Of a stretch of DNA of 58,376 nucleotides, positions 52,569 to 58,376 are shown piece by piece. The position numbers and the translations under genes are program-made. Every line of letters begins with the position of its first letter. The first letter of the stretch is position 1. The notes beneath the pieces are model-generated. The model ran no database searches, had not been told where the DNA came from, and saw only the letters and a program-made list of their open reading frames with translations. This DNA is from JACZSB01 sp965372015 (GTDB lineage: Bacteria > Fidelibacterota > Marinisomatia > SCGC-AAA003-L08 > TS1B11), in NCBI GenBank assembly GCA_965372015.1, contig CBDVAP010000003.1, forward strand, positions 1 through 58,376, given 5' to 3'.

Positions 52569-53350
52569 CTTTAGGCCTGGCGGACCTGTTTTCCGGCTGG
52601 GGGATCTCCTTCATGCTGGAATTGACCCGGATTTCCGCCATGATCTATGCTTTCCCCTTCCTCGGTTCGCCCGCTATACCCGCCCGCGTACGCATTGCCC
52701 TGGCCCTGGTGATCAGCTTCATGCTGCTGCCGGTGGTAGGGGTGGTGGACCTGGGTGTGGATTGGGGTCTGGGCCAGTTGACTATGGCTCTGGCGGCGGA
52801 GACGGCTGTGGGGATGGCGGTGGGATTCGGCTCCAAGTTCCTGTTCGAGGCCTTCACTCTGGCGGGCACCTTTGCCGGCCGGCAGATGGGATTCGCCATC
52901 GCTGACCTGGTGGACCCGATGACCGCGGCGCCCCAGTCCATGGTAGGACAATTTTGGGCGCTGGTGGCCATCTTGTTTTTTCTGACCTTAGACGGGCACC
53001 TGTTCCTGGTACGGTTCTTGATCGAGAATTTTCAGGTGATTCCCCTGGGTGCGGGTGTACTGACCGCCGCCACCGGCCAGGAACTGATTGCCGGTTCCAG
53101 CCAGATGTTTCAGACCGCCCTGCGGCTGGCGGCCCCGGCACTGATGCTCACCCTGATGTTGGATGTGGGAGTCGCCGTAATGGCCCGGGCCATGCCCCGG
53201 TTGCAGATCTTCTTCGTGGCCCTGCCACTGAAACTGTTTGTGGGGATTTTTGCATTGGTGATTTCCATGCAACTGTTCCAGGCGCTATTTGCCAGTCTAT
53301 TGATTGATTTTCAGGAGTACCTGATCCGGCTGCTCCAAACAATGAGGTAA
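52565..53350 (+). CDS. fliR: Flagellar export gate protein FliR
   Basis: FliR completes the FliPQR gate. The product is 261 residues with about six hydrophobic segments. Family text includes LELTRISAMIYAFPFLGSPA and ETAVGMAVGFGSKFLFEA, then FTLAGTFAGRQMGFAIADLV. The start is GTG 52565, overlapping the fliQ stop. flhB follows 3 bp downstream. Confidence 0.95.
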   Translation: MTLGLADLFSGWGISFMLELTRISAMIYAFPFLGSPAIPARVRIALALVISFMLLPVVGVVDLGVDWGLGQLTMALAAETAVGMAVGFGSKFLFEAFTLAGTFAGRQMGFAIADLVDPMTAAPQSMVGQFWALVAILFFLTLDGHLFLVRFLIENFQVIPLGAGVLTAATGQELIAGSSQMFQTALRLAAPALMLTLMLDVGVAVMARAMPRLQIFFVALPLKLFVGIFALVISMQLFQALFASLLIDFQEYLIRLLQTMR

Positions 53351-53353
53351 CCC

Positions 53354-54424
53354 TTGGCGGAAAAACCGGCCCAAGAACGCACAGAAGAAGCAACCCCAAA
53401 ACACCTGCAAGAGGCCCGGGAACGAGGTGAGGTGGCCCGGAGCGTGGAACTGACCTCCGCGACCCTGCTGCTGGCCAGCGTACTGTTGTTTTATTACACC
53501 GGTGAATCCTTTCTTCAGAAACTGGCCGGGGTAATCCGAGCGACCTACGGTTCCCTGGCAACGGTGGATATCAACCCCGGCAATATCCCCACCCTGGCCA
53601 ACTGGGTAGTGGGACTGGGTGTTAGTATTATCGGGCCGTTGCTGATCATGGTCCTGATCTTGGCGCTTTTGGTGAATTATTTACAGGTGGGGGTAATTAT
53701 TGCCCCCAAAGCCCTCACTCCCAAATGGTCACGGGTCAACCCCGCTACCGGCCTGAAACGGATTTTCTCGTCGAAAGGGCTGGTGGAGCTCCTCAAGGGT
53801 ATTCTGAAACTGGTCATCATTGGCACGATTATTTATGTTTACTTGGCCGAAAGAGTGAAGGACTACCCATTTCTAACCTACATGACACCGCTACAGACTA
53901 TTGGAATCCTGGCTACCGATATATTCAAGATCGGTATCTATGTGGGCCTCGCATTCGTCGCCCTGGCCCTGGCCGATTTTACATTTCAGAAATGGGAGTA
54001 CAAGCGCCAGTTGCGCATGAGCAAGCAGGAAGTGAAGGAAGAGGCCAAACAGACCGAAGGCAGTCCGGAGATGCGCGCTCGAATTCGAACCATGCAGCGG
54101 GATCTGAGCCGCAATCGTATGATGGCGGAGGTGGCCCGGGCCACCGTGGTGATCACCAATCCGGTGCATGTGGCCGTGGCATTGCGCTACAACGAGGAAG
54201 AAGGTTTCGAGGCCCCGGTGGTAGTAGCCAAGGGCCAGCGCAAGATAGCCGAGCGGATCAAGGAAATCGCCCGGGAGCACGATGTGCCCGTCAAAGAATC
54301 GCCACCCTTGGCCAGGGCACTTTTCCAATCCTGCGAACCGGGAGACGCCATCCCGGACAACTTTTACCAGGCCGTAGCGGAATTATTGGCCGAAATCTTC
54401 TGGGAGCAGCATGCAGCCGCCTAG
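53354..54424 (+). CDS. flhB: Flagellar export protein FlhB
   Basis: FlhB is the substrate-specificity switch of flagellar export. The product is 356 residues. The N-terminal signature is RTEEATPKHLQEARERGEVA (about residues 9-28), followed by four membrane helices (about 31-205). The cytoplasmic domain has the autocleavage loop as NPVH (N269-P-V-H) instead of the common NPTH. The start is TTG 53354 with GAGG seven bases upstream. FliK in this cluster is its expected partner. Confidence 0.94.
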   Translation: MAEKPAQERTEEATPKHLQEARERGEVARSVELTSATLLLASVLLFYYTGESFLQKLAGVIRATYGSLATVDINPGNIPTLANWVVGLGVSIIGPLLIMVLILALLVNYLQVGVIIAPKALTPKWSRVNPATGLKRIFSSKGLVELLKGILKLVIIGTIIYVYLAERVKDYPFLTYMTPLQTIGILATDIFKIGIYVGLAFVALALADFTFQKWEYKRQLRMSKQEVKEEAKQTEGSPEMRARIRTMQRDLSRNRMMAEVARATVVITNPVHVAVALRYNEEEGFEAPVVVAKGQRKIAERIKEIAREHDVPVKESPPLARALFQSCEPGDAIPDNFYQAVAELLAEIFWEQHAAA

Positions 54425-54487
54425 CCAATTAATCAACATCGACCGTAACCAAACCCGGCGATCTGAGCAGGGTGTAGGGTGGGCGGC

Positions 54488-56524
54488 ATGAGGTTCTCCG
54501 ATATCGGCTTGGGCACCGCCGTGATCATAATTCTGGCGGTGATGCTGATCCCAATGCCCACGTTCCTGATGGATGTGTTCCTGGCCATGAATATCTTGGG
54601 CGCCCTGGTGATACTGTTCGTGGCCCTGTATACCATCAGGCCGTTGGATTTTGCCGTCTTCCCCAGTTTGCTGTTGATGGTCACCCTGTTCCGGTTGTCT
54701 TTAAACGTGGCCACCACCCGCCTGATACTTGGCCGGGGCTACGCCGGTGAGGTGATCCAGGGATTCGGTAACTTCGTGGTGGCCGGCAACTACGTGGTGG
54801 GTTTCATCATTTTCATAATCCTGGTCCTGATCAATTTCCTGGTAATCACCAAGGGCGCTACCCGCATTGCCGAGGTAACCGCCCGCTTCACACTGGATGC
54901 CATGCCGGGTAAGCAGATGGCTATCGACGCGGACCTCAATTCCGGTTTGGTGGACGAGGATGAGGCCCGCCAGCGCCGGCGGGACATTTCAAGGGAAGCC
55001 GATTTTTACGGGGCCATGGACGGCGCCAGCAAGTTCGTGCGGGGGGACGCCATTGCCGGGCTGATGATCACCGGTATCAATATCATCGGTGGACTCGTGA
55101 TCGGTACCTTGCAAGTAGGAATGACCTTGGGCGACGCCGCCCGTAAATATACCCTACTCACCGTGGGCGATGGTCTGGTGGCGCAAATCCCGGCTCTGAT
55201 CGTTTCCACCGCCGCCGGCCTGATCGTGACCCGCTCTACCTCCGAGACTGATCTGGGCCGCGATGTAGTGGCACAGGTGTCCGACAAACCCACGGCGCTG
55301 TATATTGCCAGTGGTACCCTATTCTTGATCGGCGTAATCCCGGCCATGCCCGCCTTGCCCTTTATGGTGCTGGCTATAATGCTGGCTACCTCAGGGTACC
55401 TGAAGTCCCGGTCCAAGGTCGTGGAAGCACAGAAATTACAGGAGGCCGAAGAGGCCCGGGTGGAAGTGCCGGAAGAGCGAATTGAAAGTTATTTACATCC
55501 CGATCCTTTTGAGATCGAGATTGGCTACGGCCTGATCAGTTTGGTGGATTCCAACCAGGGCGGCGACCTGTTGAACCGCATATCTTCCATCCGGAAAAGC
55601 ATCGCCCTGGAACTGGGTATCGTCATTCCGCCTATCCGCCTGCGGGACAATATCAATTTGGGGGCCAACGAGTACGTCTTCAAAGTCTATGGCATCGAAG
55701 TGGCCCGCAGCGAGGTAATGGTGGGCTATCACCTGGTACTCAACCCTGACCCCGACGCCGGCCTGGTGGGTATCGACACCATGGAACCCACCTTCAACCT
55801 GCCGGCGCTATGGGTTTCCGGTGAGCATAAAGCCAAGGCCGAGGCAGCCGGTTTCACGGTAGTGGAACCACCGGTAGTCGTGGCCACTCACCTGATGGAG
55901 GTGCTTAAAGCCAACGCCTACAGGCTATTGGACCGGCAGGAAGTCAAGAAGATGCTGGATGATCTGAAGGAAGAGAAGGCCGCCGTAGTCGAGGGACTGG
56001 TGCCGGACCTGCTGCCGTTAGGGGTGGTCCAGCAGGTCATACGGAACCTGCTGCGGGAAGGCATCCCGATCCGCAACCTGGTGGCTATCCTGGAGACTCT
56101 GGCCGATAGCGCCACGGTTTCCAAGGACCCGGATCTGCTCACCGAGCATGTGCGTAGCGCCTTGGCCGATTCCATCACCAATATCTTCCAGGCGGGCGAT
56201 CGGCCCATTTCGGTGGCCACCCTGGAGCCCCAATTGGAGGATCACATTTTGCAGGCCACCCGCAAAGGTGAGGGCTACCTGGGCAACCTGGGCTTCACGC
56301 CGCCCCAGGTAAAGGATGTTCTCACTTCTATCAGTGAGCAGGTGGAAAGAATTGTATTAGAGGGCGGCCGGCCGGCTTTGTTGGTCTCGCCTGCCATTCG
56401 CCGCTTCGTGCGGCAGTTCATTGAAACGGTGCTGCCTAACGTGGCAGTGCTCAGTTTTGCGGAATTATCACCGATCGTGGAACTAAGATCGGTAGGAGCT
56501 GTGAGGTATCCCGATGTTCGTTAA
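54488..56524 (+). CDS. flhA: Flagellar export gate protein FlhA
   Basis: FlhA forms the nonameric export gate ring and energises secretion. The product is 678 residues from ATG 54488; a GTG at 54479 would add three. About seven or eight membrane helices occupy residues 7-310, with the FHIPEP-region text ATRIAEVTARFTLDAMPGKQ and MAIDADLNSGLVDEDEARQR. The cytoplasmic docking domain fills about 330-678. The gene follows flhB by 63 bp and overlaps flhF by 11 bp. Confidence 0.95.
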   Translation: MRFSDIGLGTAVIIILAVMLIPMPTFLMDVFLAMNILGALVILFVALYTIRPLDFAVFPSLLLMVTLFRLSLNVATTRLILGRGYAGEVIQGFGNFVVAGNYVVGFIIFIILVLINFLVITKGATRIAEVTARFTLDAMPGKQMAIDADLNSGLVDEDEARQRRRDISREADFYGAMDGASKFVRGDAIAGLMITGINIIGGLVIGTLQVGMTLGDAARKYTLLTVGDGLVAQIPALIVSTAAGLIVTRSTSETDLGRDVVAQVSDKPTALYIASGTLFLIGVIPAMPALPFMVLAIMLATSGYLKSRSKVVEAQKLQEAEEARVEVPEERIESYLHPDPFEIEIGYGLISLVDSNQGGDLLNRISSIRKSIALELGIVIPPIRLRDNINLGANEYVFKVYGIEVARSEVMVGYHLVLNPDPDAGLVGIDTMEPTFNLPALWVSGEHKAKAEAAGFTVVEPPVVVATHLMEVLKANAYRLLDRQEVKKMLDDLKEEKAAVVEGLVPDLLPLGVVQQVIRNLLREGIPIRNLVAILETLADSATVSKDPDLLTEHVRSALADSITNIFQAGDRPISVATLEPQLEDHILQATRKGEGYLGNLGFTPPQVKDVLTSISEQVERIVLEGGRPALLVSPAIRRFVRQFIETVLPNVAVLSFAELSPIVELRSVGAVRYPDVR

Positions 56525-57686
56525 AAGTTATACCGGTGCCAGTGAAAGGGAAGCGCTGGAGCTGGCTAAAAAAGACTTGGGCCCGGATATTATGATCCTG
56601 GACCTCCGTCGTACGCCGGTCACCCGGCCCGGGCAGGCCAAAAGAGTGATGGTTACCGTTACCCCTGAAGGCGCCTATAATGCCAACCCACGACCCGAGG
56701 CTGACAAGCTGTTCCCGCGGCAATTGGCTCCCAAGCGGCCAGTGCCACCGGGCCGGCGGTTGGAGACATCCCCGGTTCTGGATGAAAAGGAAGTGGCGGA
56801 GCTGTTCTACCTGCGCAAGCAGATGCGTAACTTAAAAGCCCGCATCCGGGCCGGCCGCCATGTCCCCTTCGAAGAGCCATTCAAGTTTTGTTTCGATTTG
56901 CTGGCGGAAGCCGGTGTCCCGGACCATATGGCCGAGGTGTTGGTTCAACGCACCGAGCAGCAGCTGGCCGAGGAAGCATTTACTGCCATGACCGATGTGT
57001 CAGCGGTCAGCCGTGTGGTAGCCGTGGGCCAGTTACGCAACCAGATCCAGCAACTATTCGCCACTCAGCCGGTCCCCACAGCGGTCGCTGGGCAACAGGT
57101 GGTGGCCTTGATCGGTCCTTCGGGCGCCGGTAAGACATCCATGATCACCAAGCTGGCTGCTCATAAAGAGGTCTACCGCGGTCGCCGGGTGGCAGTTATC
57201 TCCACCGACATCTATCGGGCCGGGGCCAACGCGGGGCTCAAGTCCATTTGTAAGATTTTAGATATTCCCATTGTCGAGGTCAAAAACCTGGGTGACATCC
57301 CGCGGGCCAAAAAGAACCTCTCAGACTATGAGGTGCTGCTGGTGGATACGCCTGGTCGTAGTCCGCTATCCAAGGGGTGTCTACCGGAGCTCCAGACCCA
57401 GTTGGCTCTGTTCAAACCCACCGAGACAATCCTGGTGCTTAGCGCTAATATGGGAATCGAGGAGTTATGGCTGTTCCTGGGGCTCTACCAGGGGCTGCAT
57501 CCGACGGCCCTGGCGATTACCAAGATGGACGAAACCAGCCGGCCCGGCAAAATACTGGGGCTGGCCGATGATCCTAAACTGCCCCTGAAGTACATTTCCA
57601 ACGGTCAGGCAGTGCCCCAAAGCCTGGCGACCGATGTAGGGGAGGCGATCATCAAACAATTACCCTTCACTAGCGGGATAGACTAG
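56514..57686 (+). CDS. flhF: Flagellar GTPase FlhF
   Basis: FlhF is an SRP-type GTPase that places or counts flagella, often polar. The product is 390 residues. The N-terminal B domain begins MFVKSYTGASEREALELAKK, typical of the family. The GTPase has P-loop GPSGAGKTSMITKL (about 200-213), the DTYR-equivalent STDIYRAGA (about 228), DTPGR (about 279) and TKMDE (about 337-341). With flhG following, it suggests a controlled flagellar number and site. Confidence 0.94.
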   Translation: MFVKSYTGASEREALELAKKDLGPDIMILDLRRTPVTRPGQAKRVMVTVTPEGAYNANPRPEADKLFPRQLAPKRPVPPGRRLETSPVLDEKEVAELFYLRKQMRNLKARIRAGRHVPFEEPFKFCFDLLAEAGVPDHMAEVLVQRTEQQLAEEAFTAMTDVSAVSRVVAVGQLRNQIQQLFATQPVPTAVAGQQVVALIGPSGAGKTSMITKLAAHKEVYRGRRVAVISTDIYRAGANAGLKSICKILDIPIVEVKNLGDIPRAKKNLSDYEVLLVDTPGRSPLSKGCLPELQTQLALFKPTETILVLSANMGIEELWLFLGLYQGLHPTALAITKMDETSRPGKILGLADDPKLPLKYISNGQAVPQSLATDVGEAIIKQLPFTSGID

Positions 57687-57687
57687 A

Positions 57688-58376
57688 GTGGTGATCGGTC
57701 AAGTGCAGAATCTGGCAACCCAACCCAAGCACAAGCAACGCCAACCGGCGGTGCAGCAGTACCTCCCCGAGATTATCACCATCACCAGTGGCAAGGGTGG
57801 GGTGGGAAAGACCAACCTGGCGGTCAACCTGGGTATCCTCCTGAGCCAGCGCAAGCAAAGGGTCCTGCTGATGGACGCCGACTTGCAGCTGGGCAAGCTG
57901 GATGTGATCCTGGGCGCTTCGCCTCGTTATACACTGGCGGACCTGGTGGAAGGGCACAAGACTATTGATGAAATCATCATGCGCCATCCGTCAGGGATCG
58001 ACATATTGCCGGCCACCTCCGGTGATCTGGATCTATTGGACGCCGACAGCCGCATGCTTAAGGTATTGGCCAATTCGTTTGCTTCCATTCAGTCGCTTTA
58101 CGACTACCTGATCGTCGATACCGGCGCGGGTCTCTCCCCGACGGTGCTGACCATGGCCCTGGGAGCCGACAAGGTAATCCTGCTTGTGACTCCGGAGCCG
58201 GCCTCGGTTTCGGATGTGTACGCCATGATCAAGGTGATCAACCAGAAATCGCCGGAACTGCCGTTGATCCTGGTGCCCAACCGCCCTTCGTCGCGGGAAG
58301 ATGGGGTGGAGTTGCATAAAAAACTGAACCTGAGTACCCAGAAAGTCCTCATAACTACGATGGATTACGGTGGTTG
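57688..58376 (+). CDS. flhG: FlhG/MinD-like ATPase (partial, runs off the window)
   Basis: This is the N-terminal part (about 229 codons) of a ParA/MinD-type ATPase; the 3' end lies outside the window. The deviant Walker A is SGKGGVGKTNLAVNLG (about 36-51), with LLMDADLQLGKLDV (about 60) and DYLIVDTGAGLSPTV (about 142). Position directly after flhF identifies it as FlhG (also called FleN/YlxH), which antagonises FlhF to limit flagellar number. The start could be GTG 57688 or GTG 57691, 1 or 4 bp after the flhF stop. Confidence 0.9.
   Translation, partial: MVIGQVQNLATQPKHKQRQPAVQQYLPEIITITSGKGGVGKTNLAVNLGILLSQRKQRVLLMDADLQLGKLDVILGASPRYTLADLVEGHKTIDEIIMRHPSGIDILPATSGDLDLLDADSRMLKVLANSFASIQSLYDYLIVDTGAGLSPTVLTMALGADKVILLVTPEPASVSDVYAMIKVINQKSPELPLILVPNRPSSREDGVELHKKLNLSTQKVLITTMDYGG

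Overview
This 58.4 kb window reads almost entirely on the + strand and looks like a chromosome segment of a flagellated, diderm (outer-membrane) bacterium with fairly GC-rich DNA. The evidence for two membranes is the LolC/LolE/LolD-type lipoprotein exporter, a TamB-like protein next to a TamA/BamA-like Omp85 protein, and a predicted lipoprotein. ClpC in a diderm, the prfB-lysS-lol gene order, FapA (DUF342) and several TPR secretory proteins suggest the FCB side of the tree (for example Neomarinimicrobiota-, Calditrichota- or Zixibacteria-like lineages). That placement is inference from gene content only; no rRNA or marker phylogeny is available here.

Region 1 (1-10.5 kb): prfB with its programmed +1 frameshift, then lysS, two LolC/E-type permeases and the LolD ATPase in a tightly overlapping operon, followed by clpC and dnaK. 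dnaK has its own candidate promoter overlapped by a 33-bp nested palindrome, and ends in a strong terminator.

Region 2 (10.5-24.5 kb): envelope genes tamB and tamA/bamA-like, a short TPR lipoprotein, a MoxR-DUF58-BatD-like trio, rmuC, two TPR secretory proteins and a methyltransferase. A malic enzyme gene (24.6-26.3 kb) is the only sizeable minus-strand gene; a possible 45-codon ORF follows it on the same strand.

Region 3 (26.3-33.5 kb): a divergent intergenic region of about 400 bp with a good promoter and several inverted repeats, then a regulatory operon: a 119-aa protein of unknown function ending in a CxCG motif, FapA, two receiver proteins (one with a C-terminal sensory region, one with a degenerate acidic pocket), a soluble histidine kinase and an NtrC/FlrC-type sigma-54 activator. 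A terminator-like hairpin closes it.

Region 4 (33.5-58.4 kb): a sigma-54-type promoter precedes an almost uninterrupted flagellar cluster: flgB, flgC, an unknown 107-aa gene, fliE, fliF, fliG, fliH, fliI, fliJ, a motE-like gene, a very long repeat-bearing fliK, flgD, a TIGR02530-type gene, flgE, motA, motB, fliL, fliM, a FliY-like fliN, fliO, fliP, fliQ, fliR, flhB, flhA, flhF and the start of an flhG/minD-like gene cut by the window end. Together they encode rod, hook, basal body, switch, export gate, stator and placement functions. The regulatory operon just upstream is the obvious candidate to switch the cluster on through sigma-54. No filament (fliC), fliA or chemotaxis genes are in the window. 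The most unusual parts are the multi-receiver regulatory operon with its structured leader, the 107-aa flagellar orphan, the FliY-like FliN with a changed motif, and FliK with its 240-bp repeats.
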